A DNA stretch of 64,000 nucleotides. It comes from Tenrec ecaudatus (lineage: Eukaryota > Chordata > Mammalia > Afrosoricida > Tenrecidae). The stretch spans positions 102,577,739-102,641,738 of the forward strand of contig NC_134540.1 in assembly GCF_050624435.1 (NCBI RefSeq). The letters are read 5' to 3'. The notes below the pieces were generated by a model, which was not told where the DNA came from, made no database searches, and was given only the letters and a program-made list of their open reading frames with translations. Made by a program: the position numbers and the translations under genes. How positions within the stretch are numbered: position 1 is the first letter of the stretch; each line of letters starts with the position of its first letter. Positions 11,557-23,340 of this stretch are shown here, in pieces.

Positions 11557-11745
11557 GGGGAGCCCTGGTGGTGTCGCATATTATGCACTCAGCAGTAACC
11601 CAAAGGTGGGAGATAACACCCACCAGAAGTTCCACAGGAGAAAGATTTGCTCATTTGTTCATATGAAGATTGCGGTCTGGGTACACCTGTGGGGCGGTGA
11701 TGGCCTGTCCTGCCTACGAGTCAGAATAGCCTCAGAGATAAGCAG
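11557..11745 (+). mobile_element. AfroSINE, sense
   Basis: Starts GGGGAGCCCTGGTGGTGTCG; the tail TGCCTACGAGTCAGAATAGC is recognisable. It forms an inverted pair with the next SINE. Confidence 0.85.
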
Positions 11746-11772
11746 ACCTCTCATATATTTATTTTTGTTGAT

Positions 11773-11955
11773 AAACCAAACCAAACTCACTGCTTTGGAG
11801 TCAATGCTGGCTCATAGCAACTCCCTGTGGGTTTCTGAGACTGTAACCCGTTAAGGCATCGGATACCCACACGTTCTCCCACAGAGCGGCTGGTGGTTTC
11901 AAACTGCCGACTATGCAGATCACAGTGCAGTGAGTGACCACGGCACCCCACGTGC
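11773..11955 (-). mobile_element. AfroSINE, antisense
   Basis: CCAAACCAAACTCACTGCTT, GGTTTCTGAGACTGTAACCC, GCGGCTGGTGGTTTCAAACT and GACCACGGCACC cover tail to head. Only about 28 bp separate it from the sense copy. Confidence 0.88.
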
Positions 11956-12399
11956 CCTCTATAAGATGACGGAGGCAGAAGTCCAATGAACCCTTCCATG
12001 CCCTCCTTGTACTCAAGCTCTCTGCATCTCTGGACCTGTTTAATACGCCTACTTACTTCTTTCTCCCTTTTCTCTTATGTACACTTTTCATCTTTGGCTC
12101 ACTCGTATCGCAACGCCCCTGAAAACATACCACAAAAATCTGTTTTCTTAAGTGTTTCCTTCTACAAATCGGAAGGCCTAATGGCACGGGGGATAGATTG
12201 TTTAGGACTCGCTGTGAGTTTCCACTGCAGTCTCTAGATCAAACAAGCCCTGGGGAACCAATCAGTCTATGAAAGAAGGAGAAGAAAGAGCTAGAAGAAC
12301 TCTTGGTTATATGCAAACCTGAGTATGTACTCTCCATGGAAACCACCAGAAAACTTACATCTCCCTTGCGTTGAAGGTACTCGCACAATTACATGTGCA

Positions 12400-12403
12400 G
12401 GCG

Positions 12404-12436
<33 letters not shown>

Positions 12437-12437
12437 G
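12400..12437. repeat. (GC)n(AC)n microsatellite
   Basis: A GC run passes directly into an AC run and abuts the left end of the mariner copy. Confidence 0.95.
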
Positions 12438-12439
12438 AG

Positions 12440-13378
12440 AGGTTATCTTCCCTAAAAACTGGAATTGTTTGTATTTTTTTCAAAGTGATGCATTTTTTTT
12501 TTTTTTTTTACAAAGCAACCTTATCACCTTCAAAGTACTCTCCATTACACTTAATACACTTGTCAAACCTGCCATTCCATTCTGGGCAACAATTTTCAAA
12601 CTCATCTGTTTGGATGGCTGATAGCACCTCCCTCATTTTTTCCTTCACTCTTCCATGTCATCAAATTGCTGTCCTTTCATGTCCCTCTGCGTTCGCAGAA
12701 GGAAACATAGAGAAGTCACATGGAGTGAGGTCAGGTGAGTAAGGTGCATGGCTGAAGACAGGCATGGTGTTCTTGGCCAAAAACTGGTGCACTGAAGTGG
12801 CTGCAGTAGCAGGTGAATTATTGTGGTGGCAAAACCAGTCCCCCATCTGCAAAAAATCAGGCCTGTTTTGTCACACACTGTTATGTAATCTTTTCAGAAC
12901 CTCTAAATAGAAAGTTGGATTAAGAGTCTGATCTGGTGGAATGAACTCCAAAGGTACTAGGAATCAACATTTTCATCCATTTAGGAAGTGAATGGAAGTC
13001 CTGATGAGGTTTTTCATCCATTAATATTTCACCTTTTTTTTAAATGAGAAAACTACTCGTATACTTGAGTTTTTCCCATAGTGTTGTCCTTGTAATCTCT
13101 GTTTAAGATCATAAGAGTTTCTGTACCATTTTTTAGGAGCAGGAAACAAAATTTCATAGCTTTATACTGTTCACTTAAGTCAGCCATCACAAGAAACAAG
13201 GTTCAAGTGAAACTGCTTTTATGAAAACCTCACTGTGACTAGAGAGAAGCATCCCACGTGATGTCACTGGGTGCACTAACTCAGAGCGACGTGCTCCATG
13301 CCTGCCTAGCAGGAAAAATACATATTCTGAAAGCTCCACCAGCAGAGCTTTTTTCCCAGTTTTTTGGGGGGTTACCCT
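12440..13378 (-). pseudogene. Mariner (Tc1/mariner) transposon, internally deleted and inactive
   Basis: Terminal inverted repeats are AGGGTAACCCCCCAAAAAAC (- strand, from 13378) and a degenerate partner at 12440-12460; a TA follows the right end at 13379-13380. The - strand transposase frame begins at ATG 13187 and retains the helix-turn-helix part (MKFCFLLLKNGTET, GKTQVYE). A Trp codon of the usual YEWF motif is TAG. Downstream, 12661-12852 encodes the catalytic-domain remnant with HNNSPAT and YSPDLTPCDF. The element is about 0.94 kb against about 1.3 kb for an intact mariner, so roughly a third is missing. It cannot encode transposase. Confidence 0.85.
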
Positions 13379-13436
13379 ATATATATAGTGGTACCTAAAA
13401 TGTATTATATATACATATATACATATATACATGTAC
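13379..13436. repeat. AT-rich (TATA/CATA)n tract
   Basis: TATATATATA then repeated ATATACATATATACATATAT units immediately after the mariner end. Confidence 0.85.
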
Positions 13437-13737
13437 ACCTATATTACCTATAGTCTCACAAGTAGATTTATAAACATCTTGATAATTGGAAAAAAATTAG
13501 GATATCTACCCCATTCTACCTTAATCTTTAATTCTCTTGGAAGCAGCCTTCAAACAATCAAATGACAAATTGGGTAAATATCTTTAAATTGTCAACAAGG
13601 AAAGATGTCACTTTGATGACTAAGGTGTGTCTGACCCAAGGCATGATCTTTTTAATCACCTAAATGGATGCATAAGTTGGACAGTGAAAAACAAAAAGCA
13701 AAAAAAAAAGAAGACAAGGGAATAATAATTTTTAACT

Positions 13738-14035
13738 GTGATACTGGCTGAGAATATCAAATATACAATAGATTGCCTCAATATAGTCTTTGAAAAAAAT
13801 GAATTAGTGCTGACTTTGGACATGTCATCAAGAAAAACCAAGGACTAGAAAAGGTCGATCTGCTTAGTCAGCAAAAATGAAGGAACCGCAATGCAATCGA
13901 TTGACACAATCGTCACACAATGTATGCAACATACATTGGTCAAACACATGATACAGGTCTGTGCAGCATTTACTTCTGTCATAATGTAACAGGAGTCAGG
14001 GCCAACTAGATGAGTCAGGGCCAACTAGATATAAC
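13738..14035 (+). mobile_element. RTE LINE 3' region, sense
   Basis: ATACTGGCTGAGAATATCAA, TTTGGACATGTCATCAAGAA, ATTGACACAATCGTCACACA and ACTTCTGTCATAATGTAACA follow the sense order of the RTE 3' end. It ends beside a 19-bp tandem duplication. Confidence 0.7.
13996..14034. repeat. Perfect 19-bp tandem duplication
   Basis: GAGTCAGGGCCAACTAGAT occurs twice back to back at the end of the RTE fragment. Confidence 0.9.
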
Positions 14036-14686
14036 TAAGAGCAGCAATACCTATTAAAGGTCTGATTCATAATTATGACCGTGCGCACCGATGTCTGTTG
14101 AGGGATAATTTTCAAATGATCAAGCCTCAGCTTTTGGAACTCCTACCTCCATAGAGTCATCCAAGAGATCAAAATCTTCTCTTTACATACACACCGATGG
14201 ATTTGTGGTATACATTAACCCCGACATGATATTTATAGTCACAGTATGAGAGTCCTTGTGGTGAAGCACTACTCCGATAAATAGTGATGCTCTCTAGGGT
14301 ATAGCAGGAAGGTATAATGAAGATTTATTCTGAAACTTCCACCCAGTTAAGCAGTTTATTGGGTGTGAGTCCTGAGTCCTCTTGCAGTATTTGAGAGTGA
14401 CAAGAAAGCCTCCTGTATGTGATAGGGTCCTCATCTCCTCCAGGGGTCCCAGTGAGCGACACCTGCCATCACTGCATCATGTCATCACGACTCTAAACTC
14501 CAGTCAGGCAAGTCCTGTAATTAATAACCAGATTCAGGGCATTCTTAGGTTATTTCTCTCTCTTTTTAATTTTCATTTGTGTTGAATTTGTTACTCGTCA
14601 ACCATATTATTGACTCACATTCCTTATAAGTGAAACATAAAGCAGGGAACAAAATTAAGAGTGTCAAAATACCACAAGCATTAGAG

Positions 14687-14879
14687 CAGTGGTTCTCAAC
14701 CTTCCTAATACTATGGCCCTTTCAGACAGTTTCTCATGTGGTGGTGACCCCCAAACCATAACATTATTTTCATTGCTACTTCATCACTGTCATTTTGCTA
14801 CTGTTATGAATCAGACAACCCCTGTGAAAGAGTCGTTCGACCCCCAAGGGGGTTGTGACCCCCAGGTTGAGAACTGCTG
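14687..14879 (-). mobile_element. SPIN-type hAT MITE with 8-bp target-site duplication
   Basis: 193-bp non-autonomous element. The ends are CAGTGGTTCTCAACCTTCCT and AGGTTGAGAACTGCTG, near-perfect inverted repeats. The body includes CCATAACATTATTTTCATTG and GTTATGAATCAGACAACCCC. It is flanked by CATTAGAG (14679-14686) and CCTTAGAG (14880-14887), 7/8 identical, the 8-bp duplication expected of hAT. I recognise it as SPIN, a family known from tenrec, bat, bushbaby, opossum, rodents, lizard and frog. It is in opposite orientation to the copy at 21279. Confidence 0.88.
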
Positions 14880-15124
14880 CCTTAGAGAAATAGTCATGCC
14901 ACAACCCACTGGTTGTATTCCTGCTTTGTTTTGGGTGCATGTATATGCATATAGATTGTAGTGTAGATGAACCAAACCAAAATGGAACAAATGAGCACTG
15001 TTGGCTCGCCTATGTTAACTATCTATTGTGTGCATGAACAAGCATTTTGTAACAGACACAGGAATGAACTAAATGCAGGGAATGACTAGAAATGAGTTCT
15101 TTTCCCAGATCATAATGTAATCAC

Positions 15125-15290
15125 TTTGCTAGTTGCCACCTAGTTGATTTCAACTGAAGGAGACCTCATGTGTGTTATATCTGTGGGGTTTTCTATGGCT
15201 GAATTTCAGAAATAGACCTACCAGCCTGTCTTTCTCGGCCACACTGAGGAAGCCCAGTCAACTTTTCAGTAAGCAGTGATAAGCTTAACT
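15125..15290 (-). mobile_element. AfroSINE-type copy, antisense, older
   Basis: GTTGCCACCTAGTTGATTTC, GGGTTTTCTATGGCTGAATT and CCAGCCTGTCTTTCTCGGCC match an older AfroSINE variant in antisense order. Confidence 0.65.
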
Positions 15291-15370
15291 GTGTCTCAAC
15301 TATGGACTCCACTATCACTACTACTATCACACAGGTAAAATGAAACACCAGGTAAATAATGCAGGATTCT

Positions 15371-16805
<1,435 letters not shown>

Positions 16806-17020
16806 GTCTTTGTGGTGGCCCAGTGGTGACACGCGGAGCTGCTCACCATGAGGTCAGCCGTTGGAAACCCCCAGAAGATCGCTGGGAGGAAGAAGAGGCT
16901 CTCTGCGCCTGTCAAGAGTTCCAGTCTTGGAACCTCTGAGTGGCAGTCTATCTTGTCCTACAGGGTCACTGTGAGCCAGAATTGACTTGATGGCAGTGAG
17001 AGTTTTGTTTTGTGTTTTGT
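16806..17020 (+). mobile_element. AfroSINE, sense
   Basis: GTGGTGGCCCAGTGGTGACA, ATGAGGTCAGCCGTTGGAAA, tail GTGAGCCAGAATTGACTTGA then GATGGCAGTGAGAGTTTTG. Near full length. Confidence 0.88.
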
Positions 17021-18240
17021 CACAGGCAAAATCATCGGTTGAAATTGGAATCACAGTCCTCAGCCACGGTCATCTTCCTTCTTGCCCTTCCCTCCAGGTC
17101 TAACCCCTACCGCAGTCACTTTCATTAGGCTACATTAGACCCGAAGTAGCCCCCTCTATGCATTTTCCAAACGCCCAGCATCCTAGTTTCCAACCCAATG
17201 TCCTATAGTTGACTTTCCTTGAAGAGAGAAAGCGAAATGGCACTTGGCAGCCCGAAAGATAGCTCCTGACCTTTCCGTGATGGAACTGAAGGCTGGAGGC
17301 TGGAGTTGAATGTGTACTTGGCACGGCTCGAAAAGATATTCCCTGTGGCTGTGTCAGCAGCCTGCCAAAGTTCCACTCGTTGGCTAGCATGAAAATACTC
17401 CTTAGGGCAAGAGGAAAATACGACAAGGCGGGAGGTAGGGTTTGACATGATACAGCTTTGGGAAAATGAAATGTGACAATTGTTAACACCATGTAGTTCA
17501 ATAAAAACTGGCACATTTGAGGTTCCCAACAGGTATTCAATATTGAAGTGTAAATTTAAAAAGGTGCTAAACCTAATACTAGGTTGACTACACTATGATC
17601 ACCTCCATTCAACTGGGGAACTTGTCTAACCTTACAGGCCAGGTGTCATTGTCACCAGTTTATTTATTTATTTTTGTTTGTTTCTTCACCCATGTCATAG
17701 AATCACTCTTAAGAACTCAAGCTGAATGAACAGAGAGTGTATTTGTCTGTGACCTAAGGTGATATTTCCAGGTGGTCTTTCAGGGAGTGAAAAGGAGAGT
17801 GATGCCCACGCTTGCTTTACTTGAATAAAATACCCCGATACCAAATGATTTGGGTGTAAGAATTTTGTGACTTTATTGTTCAGGATCCTAAACTCAATTA
17901 TGATTATTTTCCAGAATGAAAAACTTAGCCTACTGAGAGCATTTGGGATGTGCTCTTTGAACTTTTTCAGTGCTGTAGATGGATGACATTAAACATCGTT
18001 TCTGTAACTTACCCACCTTGCAAGTAGGCACACATCTCTAACGTTTTTCAAAACATGAATGTCATCAGGGCTGATGAAAATGGCATGGGAGAGCCAGAAC
18101 TGACTTTCTCTGCCATCAGTGGAGAAGACTCCACCTTCACAGCTGCCCAAGGCCAACTGCCACAAGGCAGAGCTTGGGGATTCCTTGAAGACACACTCCA
18201 TCTTTCTTAATCCTATTCTGACAGTTTCTCCCATAACACT
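17021..18240. other. Single-copy intron, nothing identified
   Basis: An uninterrupted 136-codon - strand frame (17130-17540) lies here but shows no recognisable domain or splice context. Confidence 0.5.
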
Positions 18241-18880
18241 CTACCTTTCTGCTGGATTTGATAATCCATTGGGATGGCTCCACAGAACTCACAGACAATA
18301 CTCACAATTATGTGGTTTATTAGGGAATGAATGGTGGTAACTCTTAGCAACAGGTTGCCCTAAGCCAGGAACCGTAGACAATAAGGACAGCCATTGGTTC
18401 TTAGCACTGTCTCTCCCCAGGCTGCAGCTCATTGTAGCCCTTGTGCTCAGCCTCTGGGGTGCATGGTCCCTCAGCCTCTGCTTCATGCCAGGAGCCAGGA
18501 GGCCCATTTGCTGCCCCGCCTCACAGTCGCCATAGTCGCAGTGCTGTTCCTTTTTTGTTGTCTCAGGATCTCCTGCCTGCAACCCCTGGTCTCTGCATGG
18601 TGTGACCTCTGTTGCCTCCACCATGTTTAGTAAGGGATTTCTGGTGCCTCTTCTTCCTCAAAGGTTCCAGGAATTCCCTCCCTTGGATTTCTAGGTATCT
18701 GTTTCACAAAGCAATGCCTTTGTTGAATGTGTGGTTCTATCTTTCAGTGGGTCACAGCCCCCAGGAAACAAAGGGTGGTGATTTAGTTCACACCCTGGTG
18801 TAGGTAGAGACTCATTAGCATAGCAGCAACCCCCCTGGAAAACAGGAAGCTGCAGGCTTGGCACAGATGCTGGAATTTAC
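18241..18880. other. Possible old LTR-like repeat
   Basis: GGGATGGCTCCACAGAACTC, followed by ACTCACAATTATGTGGTTTA, is reminiscent of an old MaLR-type LTR read backward, and the remainder is GC-richer than its surroundings. I could not define ends or a duplication. Confidence 0.25.
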
Positions 18881-20410
18881 AGCACATCACAGAAGGAAGT
18901 ATGCCGAAGTGACTGAATCTCAGGAATTAAACAAGATGGTCCTAGCATGTGGTTTGGGGCTTCACAAAATTAATCCAAGTCTTCTATCTAGGGAGCCACC
19001 CCTACATTCAGAGTCCTAACTGCATCCTAATTTGTGTTCAAAATAAGACCAACTGTGATGAGCAGAAACAAGAAGGACTGGAGTTAGCAGATTCATCCGA
19101 AAGTAAACTCCTTTGCTGTCTTTCTCTTAGTGACGCTTATCGTGGTTTATTTCCCTGGAGAAGGGAGCCTTTAAATGTCATTCCAAGCCACTGGATTGTA
19201 AACTTAATACGTGCAGAGAAATGCTCACTACATTGCTTCTAGCAGAGAGAGGGTTTATTCCAACGTTGTAAACGTGACCAAGAAACCTACATAAATGTTT
19301 GCTTGCACTCTGTGTTCCTGCATGACTCAGAACATTGGAAAGAATCCATTTTAGTGGCATAGCACAATAAAGGAAATTCCATATTTTTATATTTTCTCTA
19401 GCAAACCAAGTGACGAATTCTGCTCAGTTGGGTCTGTAAGACACCCTGTATGTAACATAGGTTGTGATAGTTCCCTGTAGAGGGTTACAACTAACTAGAA
19501 AAGCTCTAGGTAGGTCATTTTTTCTTTTGTATTCCTTTTTAACCTCTATGTAAAGCAGAATGGGATTTTGGATTGTGTTTTCCCTTGAAAATATTCTGTG
19601 CTGAGTTTGAAGATCCTAGAAATGTATTATTTACATCAAAAAGTTATCTCAATTAAAATTAAGTACGGGGTTACACAGCATTTTTGACTGTTTTAATGTG
19701 ATAAGTTTTTATAGTCGCAAAGCCTTTGGCCTTCAATCTTTGCTAATCAGTAGAATTAGGGAGACATTGATCTCATTTGTATTTGTGTCTGAAAAAAATA
19801 TAAGATTACTCAGATTAAAATTCTGTCTAAGGCCTAAATTCTCAATAGGGAGTTGGAGGGCATACATAAATGCTCTATATTTTTATACTTCATGACCTCA
19901 AATTGATTGTATAAAGCACCAAGCACGCTGATTTGGCTTTTTAAACAATGATTTTTAATTTGGTCAATAACTGTTCGTGGAATGGCTACCACAGGGTCAC
20001 ACGGGGGTAGGTGCTGACAGTCTCACAGTGAAAGTCACTGCCCTTTGGAAGCTGTGATTCCATAGAAAGAAGTCTAATAATGAGCACATGGGCACCTGGG
20101 GTACTGGCGAGTGAAACATAAAGTCGTGAAAGCTAGGATGATTGTGTTAAGGATGCGAGGCAAGGTCTCTGTTTTAAAAACTGTGATTGCAGCAAGTTAC
20201 TCTGCCCTTGAGTAGAGACGTGAAATAAACTGAGGGGAAGGCCTTTCCAGGCAAAGGACATCACCAATGTAAAGGCCCTGTTGGAGGATGGTTGCATGGA
20301 CAAAGTACAGCAAGAGAGCCAGCCGGGGTAAATGGAAGGCAATAAGGAGCAATCAAAGCAAAGTGGAGGAAGAATTAGCCAGGTTCTAGACCATCTAGAC
20401 TTCCGTGCTA
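18881..20410. other. Intron, mostly unidentified
   Basis: No clear element to about 20150. At about 20230-20370 AAAGGCCCTGTTGGAGG.. TACAGCAAGAGAGCCAG resembles a common ancient mammalian repeat that I cannot name. Confidence 0.4.
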
Positions 20411-20575
20411 ATGGACACAGTGGCTGCAACAATGGTCTCAAACATAAGAACAATTGTGAACTTGGCATAGGGCTGGGCAATCTCTCTCTCTCTCTCTGTT
20501 CTACATGGGTCGCTAGGAGTCGGAATGAACAAGATGGTACCCAGCAGGCACCAGAGCAACGGTCCATGGGGACAC
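20411..20575 (+). mobile_element. RTE LINE 3' end, sense
   Basis: GGACACAGTGGCTGCAACAA, CTCAAACATAAGAACAATTG and GGTCGCTAGGAGTCGGAATG are the RTE 3' end in order, with a short CT run inside. Confidence 0.75.
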
Positions 20576-20734
20576 ATGCGGATAACAGATAGTTCTTCCT
20601 TGCATCCAGCCAGTATTTGCCATAGGAACCATTTTCTTCATAGGCTTTTATGGTTGGAACCATATAGTACCGTATGAAACAAAAATAGTCTCTTTTGTCT
20701 GGCACCTGGGTTGGTTTCCCATCATCTCTCATTG

Positions 20735-20925
20735 TCCTGGTAGCACACTGTTTAAATGCTCAGATGCTAACGAAAAGTCAGTGGGTCAAACCTACCAGTC
20801 ACTTCATGGAAGGAAGATGTCACAATCTGTTTCCTTATGGACACAGCCTTGAAACCCGTCTGAGCTTCAAGTAGAACTTGAAACAGGTCTACTCCATCCT
20901 AATGGCTAGGAATCATAATCAGCTC
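20735..20925 (+). mobile_element. AfroSINE, sense, diverged
   Basis: TCCTGGTAGCACACTGTTTA, GTCAGTGGGTCAAACCTACC and a decayed tail. Confidence 0.65.
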
Positions 20926-21089
20926 CGCAGCAAGGCTGGCTTGTTTTTGTGTTTCTTTAGTCCTCTAGACCATGGAACAATCATTGGCAGTTTACTTCAG
21001 AATGTTAATCAATGACAACCCAAAACACAAAGTATTTTGTGAGACTTCGACTCACACAGTTTTAATACATGGAAGAAATATAATTGGGA

Positions 21090-21262
21090 GGCACCAGTTG
21101 CTCGAGAAGGACATACTGTGTGGACACATGGCTGGCCAGCGATGGTGAGGGAAACCCTCCAGGTGGTGATGCGGTACAGTGGTCAAAAGAATGGACTCAC
21201 AACTCAATGATCGTGAGGAAGGCACACAACTGCACAGCACCTCATGCTTTGACACAGAAGGG
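21090..21262 (+). mobile_element. RTE LINE 3' region, sense
   Basis: CAGTTGCTCGAGAAGGACAT, GATGCGGTACAGTGGTC and ACTCAATGATCGTGAGGAAG are colinear with the RTE 3' end. Confidence 0.6.
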
Positions 21263-21278
21263 TTGCCCAAGTCAAAGA

Positions 21279-21469
21279 TTCTCAACCTGTGGGTCATGAC
21301 CCCTTTGAGGGTCGAACGACCCTTTCACAGGGGTTGCCTGATTCATAACAGTAGCAAAATGATGATGATGAAGGAGCAAAGAAAATAATTTTATGGTTGG
21401 GTGGGGTGTCACCACAACATAAGGAACTGTATTAAAGGGTCGCGGTGCTAGGAAGGTTGAGACCCACTG
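21279..21469 (+). mobile_element. SPIN-type hAT MITE, left tip missing
   Basis: 191 bp: TTCTCAACCTGTGGGTCATG, GGGTCGAACGACCCTTTCAC, TTCATAACAGTAGCAAAATG, AACTGTATTAAAGGGTCGCG and the right end GGTTGAGACCCACTG. The right terminal repeat is complete; on the left the outer CAGTGG is absent. Direct repeats GTCAAAGA at 21271-21278 and 21470-21477 touch both ends, so this is one hAT insertion whose left tip was lost. Confidence 0.85.
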
Positions 21470-21478
21470 GTCAAAGAT

Positions 21479-22443
21479 GACTTAAGGAATAGCACACTGT
21501 TTCCATAATGAGGAACCAAGTGCCAATATGTTCAATCACTCTATAGATATGGCCTACATTGATCTGGGAAGAATTGAATGGACTTAGTCTTTTCACACAG
21601 GCTTAAAGCTTGATGGGATACATATAGTTAAATTACCCATGAGAATTTCAAATATTCAAATCAAATATATGCCACATTATTCTCATGATAACTTCCCTTT
21701 TTCCTTGAGAAGTCATGAATTAGGAACTGTTTTGGAATTGCTACGAAGAGAGTATTGATGCAGGAAGACATCCAGTATCGCAGTCACCCGTCTGTGCCCC
21801 ACACGGTCATCCAGTTAATGATGCTCAAGCCCTACTGTCCTGAGCACATTTTCAGGTGAGGTGACGCTTACATCTCATTCAATTGGCAGTCACCTCCTTC
21901 TGGAGCCATGACGCCAGCTGTCAATAAAGGACTCCCAAGTGGTTTTCACACCTGTGGCTCCATGTGTGCCCATCATATATGTATAAACGGGGACTTTAGG
22001 TCCAAGAGGTAGACTCCCTCATTTCATTAGCTCTAACTGATCACTCCAACTTTCAGAGCTCTTTAAAATCATGGCGCTGTCCTTCAGCATACATATCAAT
22101 CCTCGATTCTCGTAGTTTCAATGTGTTAAACATGCCATTCCATTTTTTAAAGCTGTAAAGAAGATTGAGTCAAAGATGAACACACAGGAAATGTTATAAA
22201 ACCTGTTTGGTTGACACATGATCATTTAGTCTTGAACATACAAGCAGTTACTAACTTTTATGAGATATATCTCAAAGTAAAATAGCTCATATGCTGTATA
22301 TACCCCATAACTGGTATTTGCAATATGATAATCCTGAAAGAAGTTAGAAGGTCCTGAAATGGTCTATTTTAATGAATGCCTTTTGAGGTTGAACGATATT
22401 TCTTTTTATTTTAATATTTTATTTGCTCACCAATCATGCTTTT
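21479..22443. other. Single-copy intron, nothing identified
   Basis: No SINE, LINE or tandem repeat is recognised. Confidence 0.5.
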
Positions 22444-22457
22444 AAATCTAGATTCTT

Positions 22458-22781
22458 TTTTTAAAATCATTTTATTAGGGACTCATGCAACTCTTGTCAC
22501 AATCCATACATACATCCATTGTGTAAAGCACATTTGTACATTCATTGCCCTCATCATTCTCAAAACATTTGGTCTCCACTTAAGCCCCTGGCATCAGCCC
22601 CTCATTTTCCCCCTCTCTCCCTCCCTCACCCCCTCATGAGTCCTTGGTAATTTATATATTATTTTGTCATATCTTACACTGTCTGATGTCTCCCTTCACC
22701 CACTTTTCTGTGTCCTTCCCCCAGGGAGGAGGTTATATGTAGATCCTTGTAATGGTTCACCCTTTCCTCTCCATTCTCCAT
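22458..22781 (-). mobile_element. L1-like LINE 3' fragment with exact 13-bp target-site duplication
   Basis: The - strand 3' end has a short A-rich tail after CCTAATAAAATGAT. The body shares CATACATACATCCATTGTG and TCTCCACTTAAGCCCCTGGC with the 1124 copy. Flanking AATCTAGATTCTT (22445-22457 and 22782-22794) is an exact duplication, so the copy is a 5'-truncated retroposition of about 324 bp. Confidence 0.88.
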
Positions 22782-23164
22782 AATCTAGATTCTTGATCAG
22801 GGTACATGTTGCAGTCACGGACATGTTGCTTTGCTGTGTACTTGCATTTTGAAGTGTAGAACTTTCTCACTTCTACAATGTGTCTGTTGGTTTCCCCAGA
22901 TTCACAAAAATTAATGATGGTGCATTTAAGCTTGTCTTTTGCTAAAACAAGAAATTATTAACAATTACACAAACACTTTTATCCGCTGAGTTCTAATTTT
23001 CAAAAGAATGAACTAGTGTGGGAACCAGGAATCATGTCATTAAAATACTAAATGCAATTAAACACAAGTAATACATCTCCACACACTGTCACCGCTTCTT
23101 TCTGGTTGGGTTGTTAGTAGTGTTGTAGGAGCTTCTAATGCTTGTTGAAGCAATTGTTTGGGAA

Positions 23165-23340
23165 AACTGTCAAGTGGCACTGTGAGGGCATCTCTGTCCT
23201 GACCACAAGGTTGGTGGTTCAAATCCCCTGGCCACTCTTCAGGAGAAAAATTTGCTCTCTGCTCTCGTACAATCTAGGAGAACCTACGTAGGGTTGCTGT
23301 GAGTCCCACTCACCTTTAGGACAGTGAATGTGGGTTTTTA
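23165..23340 (+). mobile_element. AfroSINE, sense
   Basis: CTGACCACAAGGTTGGTGGT, CTCTTCAGGAGAAAAATTTG and the tail GGGTTGCTGTGAGTCCCACT. Confidence 0.75.

Noticed and set aside
20133..20732. Longest open frame of the window, 199 codons on the - strand
   Set aside because: It runs straight through an RTE 3' end and a probable old repeat, has no recognisable domain, and has low-complexity RERERER from a CT run.
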